NCBI RefSeq assembly: GCF_027023865.1
Contig: NZ_JALVUC010000019.1
Span: forward strand, 317,803 to 381,802
DNA: 64,000 nt
Source of the DNA: Thermococcus sp.
GTDB lineage: Archaea; Methanobacteriota_B; Thermococci; Thermococcales; Thermococcaceae
Reading direction: 5' to 3'
In this document: piece by piece, positions 54,424-62,792 of the stretch
How positions within the stretch are numbered: position 1 is the stretch's first letter
How the letters are laid out: each line of letters opens with the position of its first letter
Program-made: the position numbers and the translations under genes
Notes under the pieces: generated by a model
What the model saw: only the letters and a program-made list of their open reading frames with translations
What the model was told of the DNA's origin: nothing
The model's database searches: none

Positions 54424-55226
54424 TACCTCACCACTTTTAGATAGTTGTTGAGGTCTGTGCTAAAATAGTAAACTACATATGGGAACTTCCCGAACCTTTT
54501 CTCAATGTCACTAAGTGACACTAAATAATCTCTTGCTCGCTCCGTACACTTTGTGGCGTTACATCCGTACCCACAGTGCTCGCAATACCCTCTAACTGCT
54601 GAGTCCCATTCCATCTCGACACCGAACCCATTTTCATGGCAGAACCACATGAACTCGTTTAGATCTTGATAATTCATACCATTTGGTCTGTAGTAATCAC
54701 CTTTAGTGTCGGTGACCATATAGTAATGGGGTTGCGGAGCTACATGGGTAAATCCCACTTTTTGTACACATTTTCTTGTTAAATACAATGGATCACGGTC
54801 CTCCCATCTTTCTATGGGTATCCACAATACAGGTTTTTTGTAAGTGTCTCTAATGTAACTCACAATGTTTTTTATTTTAGTAGAATCACTAGACACGGCC
54901 CCTGCTCCCTCCAGACTGAAGTAGTATCCTGTTACCCTCCTAGCCACAGTAGAGGATTCGACTTTAATTATCCAATCCTTCATATCCTCGAGAGTCCTGG
55001 GTGTTTTAGTAGTATCATAATACGGGATTTCCACCCATATTTCAAATCCCAAACCGGATTCTGCTACGAACTTTTTCATGTCACTCAAGAGCGTAGAGAA
55101 ATCCGAATATTTTCCTTCGTTGGTAGACAATAGCACAACTCCATCGAAATATTTTATAAACTCTGCAATTTGTTCTTTAGGTGTAATTTTCTTTCCCGCA
55201 TAATAAAACAGTGCTAGTCGAGTCAT
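54423..55226 (-). CDS. DUF4855-like protein, cassette B
   Basis: The 267-residue protein has no signal peptide and shares motifs in the same order with the protein at 9757-10794: VTGYYFSLEG, LWIPIERWEDRD, HVAPQPHYYMV, VEMEWD, a cysteine cluster (CEHCGYGCNATKC) and VYYFSTDL near the end. It is shorter at the N-terminus. The sequence is visibly AT-richer than the flanks, with many AT-ending codons, suggesting recent acquisition. TTTATATA (about 55257-55264) is the TATA box. Confidence 0.7.
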   Translation of the reverse strand: MTRLALFYYAGKKITPKEQIAEFIKYFDGVVLLSTNEGKYSDFSTLLSDMKKFVAESGLGFEIWVEIPYYDTTKTPRTLEDMKDWIIKVESSTVARRVTGYYFSLEGAGAVSSDSTKIKNIVSYIRDTYKKPVLWIPIERWEDRDPLYLTRKCVQKVGFTHVAPQPHYYMVTDTKGDYYRPNGMNYQDLNEFMWFCHENGFGVEMEWDSAVRGYCEHCGYGCNATKCTERARDYLVSLSDIEKRFGKFPYVVYYFSTDLNNYLKVVR

Positions 55227-55312
55227 TGTATTACTACAATAACTACTTATTCGAAATATATAAACTTTTCGTCATGGACGACGTTTAAAGAACAATATCA
55301 GAAAACAGAAAA

Positions 55313-55774
55313 ATCAAAGCGTATAATCCAGCACCTTCCTCGATGTGCTCTGGGTAGACGTTCTTGATCTCCGGATGGAGGGCCTTAATAACCCTGCCGA
55401 CGAGCACGAAGAGGGTTCCAGTTATGACCGGAAGCTCGTTTACGACCTCCTCTTCAAGCGGGATGTCACCGGATATCTTCCTGAGGACATACTTCCTGAT
55501 TGGCTCCATCCCAACCTTCTCGTCCTCAATGACCGCCCTAAAAGCTCCATCGACGACCTAAAGCCCTTTGCTATTGGTATGTGCCTTAGCTTTATGGTTT
55601 TGGAGCGCTCGGCTTTGGCATTTCGTAGGCCATCTCAAAGAGATCGGAGAGCTTCTTCTCAACTATTTCCATCATTTCCTCGGCGCGTGGCTTTATTACG
55701 GCCAGCTCGCATGTTTTCTCGAGTATCTCTTGGAGTCTTGGGTACGGGATCACCATCTCTGCCATTGGCATCAT
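55313..55774 (-). pseudogene. DUF1931 histone-fold protein, broken in three places
   Basis: The first frame (AEMVIPYPRLQEILEKTCEL, then RAEEMMEIVEKKLSDLFEMA) shifts at an A run (plus 55621-55623, expected one more). It continues with AKAERSKTIKLRHIPIAKGF, shifts again near 55544 (one G lacking) to AFRAVIEDEKVGMEPIRKYV and ELPVITGTLFVLVGRVIKAL, then again near 55335; the natural end VLDYTL is in the third frame. Order and residues match the archaeal DUF1931 family, which has a histone fold. The clean TATA box (TTTATATAC, about 55809-55817) remains. It lies just upstream of cassette B. Confidence 0.72.
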
Positions 55775-55827
55775 CTCCGCGTTTTTGTCAAGGAATTTTA
55801 GTAACTTTTAGTATATAAAAGTTTCGC

Positions 55828-56163
55828 TCAGAGGAGCAGAGTGAGGACTAAAAGAAGGGCCAAAATCAGCAGACCGAGGAGGAAAATGGCTATGGCACTC
55901 TCGTCCGTCGGCTTTTTAGGGCCGTACTTCTGAACGAGCCATAGACCGGCGAAGAAGCTTACGGAGATTCCAAGGAACCAGCCAAGGAGGCTCCCCTGAA
56001 AGCGGTAGCGGTTAAAGATGGTCATAACCACAAAAAGGATAAGAATGCCAAGCAGGCTCTGGCAACGCTCCTCTGCCTCAGGATAAGGGAGTAAAAAAAA
56101 GTGCCCATCCAAGGATAAAGGTGAAATCCAGAGCGAATTCCGCAAACATGGTACCATTAGACA
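55828..56163 (-). pseudogene. Small membrane protein, probably frameshifted at a T8 run
   Basis: The frame from the ATG at about 56163 reads MSNGTMFAEFALDFTFILGW, a membrane helix, and breaks just after a T8 run (on the minus strand, near 56094). With one T less it joins the frame LLPYPEAEERCQSLLGILIL, then VSFFAGLWLVQKYGPKKPTD and AIAIFLLGLLILALLLVL, giving three to four membrane helices. TTTTATCC (about 56177) is a likely TATA box. An alternative is an internal start without any shift. The family is not recognised. Confidence 0.5.
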
Positions 56164-56186
56164 TGTCTCGAAGGGGGGATAAAAGG

Positions 56187-57611
56187 CTAACCCAGGAAGC
56201 CCCTTATGCCCGCAGCCTCAACTATGAGTGCCTCGTCAAGATCTCCTCCTAGTATCCTCGAGGTTATCTCCCCATGGGCTTCATCCCGCTCGTAATCTCT
56301 CGCCATCTCCGCAATGGATTTGAGGAACGGGAAGCGCTCAACTGCCATTGGATTAAAGTAGCGGAAGGCGAACTCAACGTCGTTGTAGAGGCTGTGATAG
56401 TGCTCCGAGAGGAACTCAAGCTCTTTCTCGCTGAGTGCATCTAGGCCAAGCAGCTCCGGTGGGATTCCTAGGGAGTAGAGCGAGGCCGTGAATTTTATCG
56501 CCCTCGGCAGAGCTGAGCCGTTCACCTCCCTCGAATAACCAAAGATCCCAATATGAAGCTTCCGTCGTCTCCTGGAGGGAACGTACTTCGCAGTTTCTCG
56601 GATGTATGGGACGAGTGCCTTTAACTCCCTCGAATACCTCTCTTCGTACTTTTTCAGAGTGGAGAGAACCTCCCCAGGCACAGGATTCGCACGGCTCCTC
56701 TCTCTTGATTTAACCCTCTCAACGGCTTTCATGACTTCCTTCATGGGATTGTCGTACTTAAACGAGCTCTGAACCGTATAGGTCTGAGCGCTCGGGTACT
56801 CCTCCAGCACCGCGTCTACGTTCCTAGGCGTAAAGTGCCCTCTGAATGGAGCACCGCCGACTCCTATGATGGGGTACATCTCAACCCCAGTTCTCTCTTC
56901 CAACTCCTGAAGGTCAAAGAGGGCCTTTTTGTCGTAGAGCACAGCACTTATCAGGCCATAGTTCATTGCAGGGTCGCTCCTGGCCAAGAAGACCCTCTGG
57001 TGCTCGAACTCTTTCCCCCTCAGGTACTCGGCCACGACCCCTGCCGCACCCAGGATGGCCTCCTTCGTCTCGAAGAGAGGGATGACGCTTATCTCCTCGG
57101 GGTAGAACTCCCCTATCCACTCGTGGAGCTTTATGTCATAGACCCTCTTGTACTGCTTTCCGGCTATGTAGTGCCTGTAGAGTTCGTAGACCCTGTTCAG
57201 CTCGTGAGGAGAGGTTGCCATCGGCAGGATGACCTCGAATATCGGGGCCGTCTCCTCGCCGTAGAATATCCGAGCGTAGTCCGCGGAGCGGGGGATCGCT
57301 TCAAGGGTTTCAAGGAGAAGCTTTGCTTCCGCCTTTTCCACACTCGGGTTGGGAACCCTCGGGGTCAGTCTGAACTCCCCGCCCAGCCTGCGGTGCCTGA
57401 AGAAGTGCCCGTACCGCTCAAAAAGCTTTTTGACGACGAACTCATCCACCTCCTTGCCCTCAAAGTCCCACATCTGCTCCTCTATCCCGAGAACGTTGAA
57501 GGCGTAGAAGGCCTCCGTCACCTCATCCTCTCCCCCCATCGCGGGAGAACTGGCGAAGAAGGGCATGTAAACGTTGTCAGGATGCTGAGTGCTCATCAAT
57601 CTTGGTATCAT
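56187..57611 (-). CDS. ppcA: Phosphoenolpyruvate carboxylase, archaeal type
   Basis: The 474-residue enzyme fixes bicarbonate onto PEP, giving oxaloacetate. It belongs to the archaeal PpcA family, half the size of bacterial PEPC. Signatures: MIPRLMSTQHPDNVYMPFFA at the start, YGHFFRHRRLGGEFRLTPRV, GVGGAPFRGHFTP (catalytic loop), YTVQSSFKYDNP and GIFGYSREVNGSALPRAIKF. GGTGGTCTAA precedes the ATG; the promoter is shared, back to back, with the MobA-like gene. Confidence 0.96.
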   Translation of the reverse strand: MIPRLMSTQHPDNVYMPFFASSPAMGGEDEVTEAFYAFNVLGIEEQMWDFEGKEVDEFVVKKLFERYGHFFRHRRLGGEFRLTPRVPNPSVEKAEAKLLLETLEAIPRSADYARIFYGEETAPIFEVILPMATSPHELNRVYELYRHYIAGKQYKRVYDIKLHEWIGEFYPEEISVIPLFETKEAILGAAGVVAEYLRGKEFEHQRVFLARSDPAMNYGLISAVLYDKKALFDLQELEERTGVEMYPIIGVGGAPFRGHFTPRNVDAVLEEYPSAQTYTVQSSFKYDNPMKEVMKAVERVKSRERSRANPVPGEVLSTLKKYEERYSRELKALVPYIRETAKYVPSRRRRKLHIGIFGYSREVNGSALPRAIKFTASLYSLGIPPELLGLDALSEKELEFLSEHYHSLYNDVEFAFRYFNPMAVERFPFLKSIAEMARDYERDEAHGEITSRILGGDLDEALIVEAAGIRGFLG

Positions 57612-57674
57612 TTAGACCACCATTTGTGGAAATACAAGACATAATTTAAATTTTTTGAGGGAAATTTTGGATAT

Positions 57675-58313
57675 ATGACAGTCACTTTAAAAAAGGTTTT
57701 TAAGGACGAATGGCGACCCGTCTCCATGCGGGCAGTAGTCATAGCATTTCCAGAGAAAAAGTGGGAGAACTACACGGTTCCAGTAAACGGCAAGCCCATG
57801 GTAAAGCTCACAGAGGAGAGGCTGTTGATGAGCAAGAGGGTAGGGGAGATTTTCACCGTTGTTAGGAATAACAAGCTGAAGGCCTACTCGCTCCACGTTA
57901 TGAATCCCCTCCCTGTAAACGCGAGAAGCAAGATGGAGGCCCTCTTCAAGGCGGTGCCGGATGGGCCCTTCTTCCTCGCCGAGGGCAACATGCCGCTCGT
58001 GATGCCATTCCTAGTGAACTACCTGGTGGGCCTCTTCTACGAGAACGAGCCGGAGGCGCTGATACCAGTTTGGAAGGATGGGACGGCGGAGATTGCGCAT
58101 GCAATATACGATCCAGATGCGCTGGCGGACGCGATAGACGCGGCTTTAGCGGAAGGTTACAGAAGCCTAAGCAGTATAGCCGAGTTCCTCGAATACGAAC
58201 CGGTATCGATCGAGGAGCTGACAAAGAGAAACCCTAAAGTTACGCTGAGCTTCTTCAAGGTTAGGAACTCCTTTGACGTGAGCTTCGCGGAGAGGGCGTT
58301 GAACGAACCCTAA
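57675..58313 (+). CDS. MobA-like nucleotidyltransferase-fold protein, signature degenerate
   Basis: The 212-residue protein resembles the second half of MobA: FLAEGNMPLVMPFLVNYLVG corresponds to GDMPFV, followed by EALIPVWKDGTAEIAHAIYD (matching PLHAVY). The N-terminal nucleotide loop (LAGGxSxRMGxxK) is replaced by VIAFPEKKWENYTVPVNGKP, so guanylyl transfer is doubtful. It could be a non-catalytic or differently specific relative. TATA-like AATTTAAAT lies at about 57644. The mRNA is probably leaderless. Confidence 0.6.
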   Translation: MTVTLKKVFKDEWRPVSMRAVVIAFPEKKWENYTVPVNGKPMVKLTEERLLMSKRVGEIFTVVRNNKLKAYSLHVMNPLPVNARSKMEALFKAVPDGPFFLAEGNMPLVMPFLVNYLVGLFYENEPEALIPVWKDGTAEIAHAIYDPDALADAIDAALAEGYRSLSSIAEFLEYEPVSIEELTKRNPKVTLSFFKVRNSFDVSFAERALNEP

Positions 58314-58340
58314 GCTCCCAAAGCACTTAATTGAAAATCT

Positions 58341-58354
58341 TGCAAATTTTTGCA
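58341..58354. promoter_or_regulatory. 14-base palindrome upstream of the secreted-protein gene
   Basis: TGCAAA-TT-TTTGCA is a perfect inverted repeat about 90 bases before the ATG at 58443, close to a TATA-like CTTAAGTA (58360-58367). It resembles the TGCAAT/ATTGCA-type repeat upstream of trmBL2 and could be an operator. Confidence 0.4.
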
Positions 58355-58442
58355 GAAGTCTTAAGTAGTATGAAGGCGTATACTAACACAGTGGGCGAGA
58401 GACGACCTCTTTCTGTCCGTGTTTAAAGGGAGATGAGAAGGA

Positions 58443-59468
58443 ATGAGAAAAATTTTGGGTGTCGCACTTTCTTTCTTGATGATCTTCAGTTTGATGGCCA
58501 CGTTGGGGCAGCAACCCGTTTCTGCCAATCCAACCGTGGATCACAACGTGCTGATCTTAAAAAACGTTGACGCCTGGGGTTCCCCGACCATTGAAACCAC
58601 CCTCAAGGCCATGAACATCACGTATAAGGTCATGACGAGCGCAGAGCTTCAGAACACGACCACCGGTGAGCTTGTGAAGGATTATGATATGATAATCATC
58701 GCAAGCGACCAGAACCAGGCGTTCTACGATGAGATAGGCCCCCAGATGGGCAAGCTGGAAGACTACGTGAGGGCGGGCAGGACGCTAGAGATACACGCCG
58801 CTAACTGGGGGTGGGGCGGAGGCCTGTGGACGACGAGCCTGCCAAGGAACGTCACGATAGTTCAGAGCTACTCGAACTCGGACTATGTGATCGCAAACAA
58901 CACTACTCTAACCAGCAGCTACTCGAGCCACGGCTACCTTGCCAATCTACCGGCAGACGCCGAAATAATAACCGTCCAGTCACCCTCGGGGACACCGGAC
59001 TACAGCAGGCCGAGTACAGCGATTTACCCACTGGGAAAAGGATGGGTCTCAGTCACTGGGCTGACCATAGAGTACAGTGTCGCTAGGGGAGGGAGCAAAT
59101 GGATGGAGTTCTACAGATCCCTGGTGCTAACCGACCTAAGCCGCGCCGCACCACCCGCTGTCCCAGTCATCAAAAGCAGCGTGAGCTTCCTGATGTTGAA
59201 CTTCTACTACTACCGGCATTACATCACCAACCTTGAAAAGTATAACACCCTCTACGTGGAAGCCCGTGATGGTGGAGTTGACAACGGGACTCTGGCACTA
59301 GCTCAGGGGTTCAACGCCACCGCTGCGGCACACTATGGGGACGCGATAAGGTATGGCCCGATTTTGAGCAACCTCCGCAGAATTCAGATTCTATCGGATA
59401 TAAGGACTGCATCCCTTGACCAGAAGAAAGCCGTGAAAACGCTCGAAGACGCCATGGCAGGCCGCTGA
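58443..59468 (+). CDS. Secreted protein with a glutamine-amidotransferase-like fold
   Basis: The 341-residue protein has a signal peptide (KILGVALSFLMIFSLMATLG, cleavage near VSAN). The N-terminal half (VLILKNVDAWGSPTIETTLK, then DYDMIIIASDQNQAFYDEIG and LEDYVRAGRTLEIHAANWGW) looks like a class I amidotransferase/ThuA-type flavodoxin fold, with LGKGWVSVTGLTIEYS near the end of the fold. No catalytic Cys is visible. The C-terminal helical part (NTLYVEARDGGVDNGTLALA) is of unknown role. GGGAGATGAGAAGGA precedes the ATG. Confidence 0.65.
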   Translation: MRKILGVALSFLMIFSLMATLGQQPVSANPTVDHNVLILKNVDAWGSPTIETTLKAMNITYKVMTSAELQNTTTGELVKDYDMIIIASDQNQAFYDEIGPQMGKLEDYVRAGRTLEIHAANWGWGGGLWTTSLPRNVTIVQSYSNSDYVIANNTTLTSSYSSHGYLANLPADAEIITVQSPSGTPDYSRPSTAIYPLGKGWVSVTGLTIEYSVARGGSKWMEFYRSLVLTDLSRAAPPAVPVIKSSVSFLMLNFYYYRHYITNLEKYNTLYVEARDGGVDNGTLALAQGFNATAAAHYGDAIRYGPILSNLRRIQILSDIRTASLDQKKAVKTLEDAMAGR

Positions 59469-59472
59469 GCCT

Positions 59473-59994
59473 CTATGTCATCCCCACCATTTTTCTCACC
59501 GTTTTCGCAGTTGCCACCGCCAAGGCCGCTTTGATGAGATCAAGGGGCAGAAATGGCAGAACCCCGAGTTCGAGGGCTTTTACGAAGTTCCCGCCGAGGT
59601 AGAACCCAATCCTAAGCCACCCGAGGAGGTAAATGACCGCAAGTCCTAACAGGACGCTGATGGCCATTCCCATGGCACTTTCATTGCTCCTCTCCGTGAT
59701 ATACCCGGCGAGCAGGGCCGCTATGGGGAACGCAACCAGGTAGCCGCCGGTTGGACCGTAGAGATGGGCAAAACCGCCGGAGAACTCCGCAAAGACCGGA
59801 AAGCCTACGGCCCCAATTATGATATAGGCGAGCTGGCTTAGGAATCCCAACCTCGCCCCCATAAGGATTCCGCTCAGGAGGACAAAGAAAACCTGGAAAG
59901 TGAAGGGAACAGGACCGATTGGAACGCTTATCTGTGCTCCAACAGCTGTTAACGCCGCGAAGAGTCCCGCGAAGGCAACATCCTTTGAGTTCAT
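59473..59994 (-). CDS. bioY: Biotin transporter substrate-binding subunit BioY
   Basis: The 173-residue membrane protein has six helices with the BioY pattern: FAALTAVGAQISVPIGPVPF, TFQVFFVLLSGILMGARLG, FAHLYGPTGGYLVAFPIAAL. It binds biotin as the S component of an ECF transporter; the ATPase and T component are the divergent genes at 60042 and 60832. ATG 59994 has GGGTGGTAGG before it. The TATA box (60011-60020) is shared with the divergent ecfA. Confidence 0.94.
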   Translation of the reverse strand: MNSKDVAFAGLFAALTAVGAQISVPIGPVPFTFQVFFVLLSGILMGARLGFLSQLAYIIIGAVGFPVFAEFSGGFAHLYGPTGGYLVAFPIAALLAGYITERSNESAMGMAISVLLGLAVIYLLGWLRIGFYLGGNFVKALELGVLPFLPLDLIKAALAVATAKTVRKMVGMT

Positions 59995-60010
59995 CCTACC
60001 ACCCTGCAAA

Positions 60011-60020
60011 CCTTTTAAAG
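60011..60020. promoter_or_regulatory. Shared divergent TATA box of bioY and ecfA
   Basis: CCTTTTAAAG reads CTTTAAAAGG on the other strand, so the same near-palindromic AT core can act as TATA box in both directions. It lies about 22 bases from the ecfA ATG and 17 from the bioY ATG, so both mRNAs would be leaderless or nearly so. Confidence 0.5.
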
Positions 60021-60041
60021 TGCTGGCTTGAATTCCCCACG

Positions 60042-60851
60042 ATGATCCAGGTTAAAAACCTTCATCACACCTACGAGAACGGCCGTGAGGTGCTCATGGG
60101 AATAGACTTCGAGATGGGAAACGAGGTAGTCGCCCTCGTCGGCCAGAACGGGAGTGGAAAAACCACCTTCGCGAAGCACCTGAACGGCCTGCTCAAGCCG
60201 ACGGAAGGAGCTGTTAAGGTCGATGGACTAGACACACGGGAGCACAGCGTTGCCGAGCTGAGCGGGATTGTTGGCTACGTTTTCCAGAATCCAGAGCACA
60301 TGTTTTTCGAAGAGAACGTTTTTAGGGAAGTTGCCCTCGGGCCTAAGAACCTTGGTCTGGATGAGAAGGAAATTGAGGAGCGCGTGAAGTGGGCGCTGAA
60401 AGCCGTTAACCTGGAGGGCTACGAGGAGAGGACGCCCTACTCCCTGAGTGGGGGTGAGAAACAGAGATTAGCTATAGCCTGCATCCTGGCAATGAAGCCC
60501 CGCTACATCATCCTCGACGAGCCAACGACTGGTCTCGACGCTAGAAGCTTTGAGAGTGTGGCTGAGGCGATAGGGAGGCTCCACTCGGACGGGCATGGGA
60601 TTCTCCTAATCACCCACGACATGGAACTCGTCCTCAGGCTGGCTGAGAGGGTTGTCCTCCTTGAGAACGGAAGGAAGACCTTCGATGGTCCCGTTGAAGA
60701 GTTTTTCTCATTTGATCTCCGTTCTTATGGACTTGACAGACCTGAACTCCTGGAGATAGGCAGGAAGCTCGGCACGGGCTTTGTGAGGAGCGTCCCTGAG
60801 CTAATAGAAAAACTGAGTGGTGAGGGCGTTGATGGCGCAATTTTACCGTGA
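60042..60851 (+). CDS. ecfA: ECF transporter ATPase (biotin)
   Basis: The 269-residue ATPase has Walker A LVGQNGSGKTTFAKHL (about 31-46), Q-loop FQNPEHMFFEENVFREVALG, ABC signature LSGGEKQRLAIA, Walker B YIILDEPTTGLDARS and the H-loop ITHDME. Its divergent partner is bioY, and ecfT follows with a 20-base overlap. The three proteins make a biotin uptake system. The frame continues upstream, but ATG 60042 is 22 bases past the TATA box. Confidence 0.94.
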   Translation: MIQVKNLHHTYENGREVLMGIDFEMGNEVVALVGQNGSGKTTFAKHLNGLLKPTEGAVKVDGLDTREHSVAELSGIVGYVFQNPEHMFFEENVFREVALGPKNLGLDEKEIEERVKWALKAVNLEGYEERTPYSLSGGEKQRLAIACILAMKPRYIILDEPTTGLDARSFESVAEAIGRLHSDGHGILLITHDMELVLRLAERVVLLENGRKTFDGPVEEFFSFDLRSYGLDRPELLEIGRKLGTGFVRSVPELIEKLSGEGVDGAILP

Positions 60852-61593
60852 GAGGGATTCGTTCCTCCACCACCTTGACCCGAGGGTGAAGATAGTAGGC
60901 ACCATCCTCGGGATAGCCGCGATAATGCTTTACAATGATCCGACGATTCTGATCCCTCTGTTCTTTATCTTCCTTCTCATAGGTGTAGTCCTGGGAAAGA
61001 TATCGGTTTGGGAACAGGTCACACTTCTAAAGCCCCTCCTCCCGATAGTTGTGATAACCATTATTATCTGGCCGTTGATATACAAACCAAGGTTCATGGG
61101 TGTTCTATTCGGGGTATCCTTCTCCATGAGGCTCCTGACGTTCGCCCTGCTTACCTTTCTTCTCCTAGCAACGACGAGTCAAGGGGATTTGATCCTCGGC
61201 TTCGTGAAGCTCGGTATGCCCCACGAGTACGGGTTAACCATTTCCATCTCCCTCCGCTACATCCCGACCCTTTACAGGCTCGCAGGGACCATAATGGACG
61301 CGCAGAAGAGTCGCGGCTGGGAGGTTGAGAAGGGCAACTTCATAACCCGGGCGAGGAAGATGACTGCCGTCCTGATTCCCCTCCTCGTTTCGTCCCTCAA
61401 GACCGCCCACGACCTCAGCATCGCCCTTGAGAGCAGGGGCTTTGGAGCCTCTCCGAAGAGGACCTTCATCCGTGAGATAAGGATGGGCAGGAGGGATTAC
61501 ATGGTTCTCGTTCTGATGGTGGTTTTCTTTGTGCTGGCTCTCTACGCTCGCTATGGCCTCGATCTGGGCCACATCAGCATCTACCCGCGGTAA
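60832..61593 (+). CDS. ecfT: ECF transporter transmembrane subunit EcfT
   Basis: The 253-residue T component has five to six membrane helices. It carries the two coupling-helix motifs: AQKSRGWEVEKG (about 162) and IALESRGFGASPKRT (about 199), counterparts of the A-R-G motifs that grip the ATPases. ATG 60832 follows GGTGAGGGCGTTG within the end of ecfA. Its end overlaps the convergent gene by 13 bases. Confidence 0.93.
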   Translation: MAQFYRERDSFLHHLDPRVKIVGTILGIAAIMLYNDPTILIPLFFIFLLIGVVLGKISVWEQVTLLKPLLPIVVITIIIWPLIYKPRFMGVLFGVSFSMRLLTFALLTFLLLATTSQGDLILGFVKLGMPHEYGLTISISLRYIPTLYRLAGTIMDAQKSRGWEVEKGNFITRARKMTAVLIPLLVSSLKTAHDLSIALESRGFGASPKRTFIREIRMGRRDYMVLVLMVVFFVLALYARYGLDLGHISIYPR

Positions 61594-62222
61594 AGGAAGG
61601 GCTTGACAAGGGAATCAATCGGAATCGAATGGTCACCAATGCTGGCCACGTATTCGGCTGGGGTGCGTAGAACCGTGACGTTCATACGGTAATGGCCGCG
61701 GTATGAGTTCGTCCTGAGAACGGCGAGGAGGTCAAAGATCTCTGGCAGAAGGAATAACCTCTTGAACTCTCCTGGGAGATCAAGTTCGTTGAGTTCAAGG
61801 GCCGGATGGCAGAGGACCAATGTAAGACCCTTTTCATCCGCGGTGCGCTTTGTCTCGATTACTGTCCCCGCGGAGAGGTTCGAGATGAGTGGAAACCTGC
61901 GAACAACGACGAGGGAATCTTCCTCAACCAGTCTAAGCGCGCTCATCAGTTCCTCGGCGGTATAGGTGTTTCCCGCGTAGAGGTTCGATGCTGACTCGGT
62001 CAGTTTTTCAAGAACCCGGATGGAGAGACTTCCCGGCCCGATGTGGTATACTGAACTGTTACTCAGGGTTGATGCGATGATGTGGTGTATGAAGATCTCC
62101 TCCGAGAGCTGGTCCGCAAAGACTATGCCCGAGACACCCCCGGCCGGTAGGCCGACTGGAAAAGCGTCAAAGGGTTTCACCTCACGCGGCTGAAGCTCGG
62201 CTGGCTTGAAGAACATACCCAT
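61581..62222 (-). CDS. RecA-fold-like protein without P-loop, function unknown
   Basis: A 213-residue soluble protein. GVSGIVFADQLSEEIFIHHI, a later VYHIGPGS turn and SLVVVRRFPLISNLSAGTVI follow the layout of RadB/KaiC-like ATPase cores, but the Walker A GxxxxGKT is lacking. ATG 62222 is preferred: GGAGTCACGTTG lies before it and the TATA-like AATTATAAATA (about 62241-62251) falls 20-30 bases upstream, inside any longer reading (from 62261). The substrate and role are unknown. Confidence 0.55.
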   Translation of the reverse strand: MGMFFKPAELQPREVKPFDAFPVGLPAGGVSGIVFADQLSEEIFIHHIIASTLSNSSVYHIGPGSLSIRVLEKLTESASNLYAGNTYTAEELMSALRLVEEDSLVVVRRFPLISNLSAGTVIETKRTADEKGLTLVLCHPALELNELDLPGEFKRLFLLPEIFDLLAVLRTNSYRGHYRMNVTVLRTPAEYVASIGDHSIPIDSLVKPFLYRG

Positions 62223-62299
62223 CAACGTGACTCCTGCGTTGGGATATTTATAATTTTCCATTGCTGTTTCCAGACAGATAAATAGGGATATGGAGAAAC

Positions 62300-62689
62300 T
62301 CAGAGCGTCGAGAGGGCGCCAAGCGTGAAGAGACCGAGGAACGCCAAAATGCCCATTACTATACCTGCTATGATGGCCGCGAGCAACCAGGCTAGAAACG
62401 CCTTGATCCAGCCAGTGTCAAAGACGACCTTCACCGCCCAGAGGTTGGCTAAGAAACCCAAGAAAGGAGCTAGGGGTGCCAAGACGAGGGCCGTTAATGC
62501 CATGACTATCGCCGCGAGAATTCCACCGCCAAGTATAGCCACCATCGAGCGACCTATCGATGCCTTCTCAATACCTATGAGTTTTCCCGCCAGCCACAGG
62601 AAAATTGCCGCTATGAAGAGCGCCACTAGAAAGGCCACTATTCCAACCGCACTCACTTGAAGCATGGGGTCGTGCATATAGCCGTACAT
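62300..62689 (-). CDS. Small hydrophobic membrane protein
   Basis: A 129-residue protein with about four helices (AVGIVAFLVALFIAAIFLWL, GILAAIVMALTALVLAPLAP, AFLAWLLAAIIAGIVMGILA) and few polar residues. GGTGATATC precedes the ATG; TTTAAATAC on the minus strand (about 62718) is the TATA box. I do not recognise the family. It ends 77 bases from the RecA-like gene on the same strand. Confidence 0.65.
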   Translation of the reverse strand: MYGYMHDPMLQVSAVGIVAFLVALFIAAIFLWLAGKLIGIEKASIGRSMVAILGGGILAAIVMALTALVLAPLAPFLGFLANLWAVKVVFDTGWIKAFLAWLLAAIIAGIVMGILAFLGLFTLGALSTL

Positions 62690-62792
62690 GATATCACCGT
62701 TTCGATTACGATTCCAGAGTATTTAAAATTTCTAGGGTTGTTCCAAAAGGGTTTTAAGCCGCCCCTTCAATCCCCTGCGGAGGGAGGAAACG

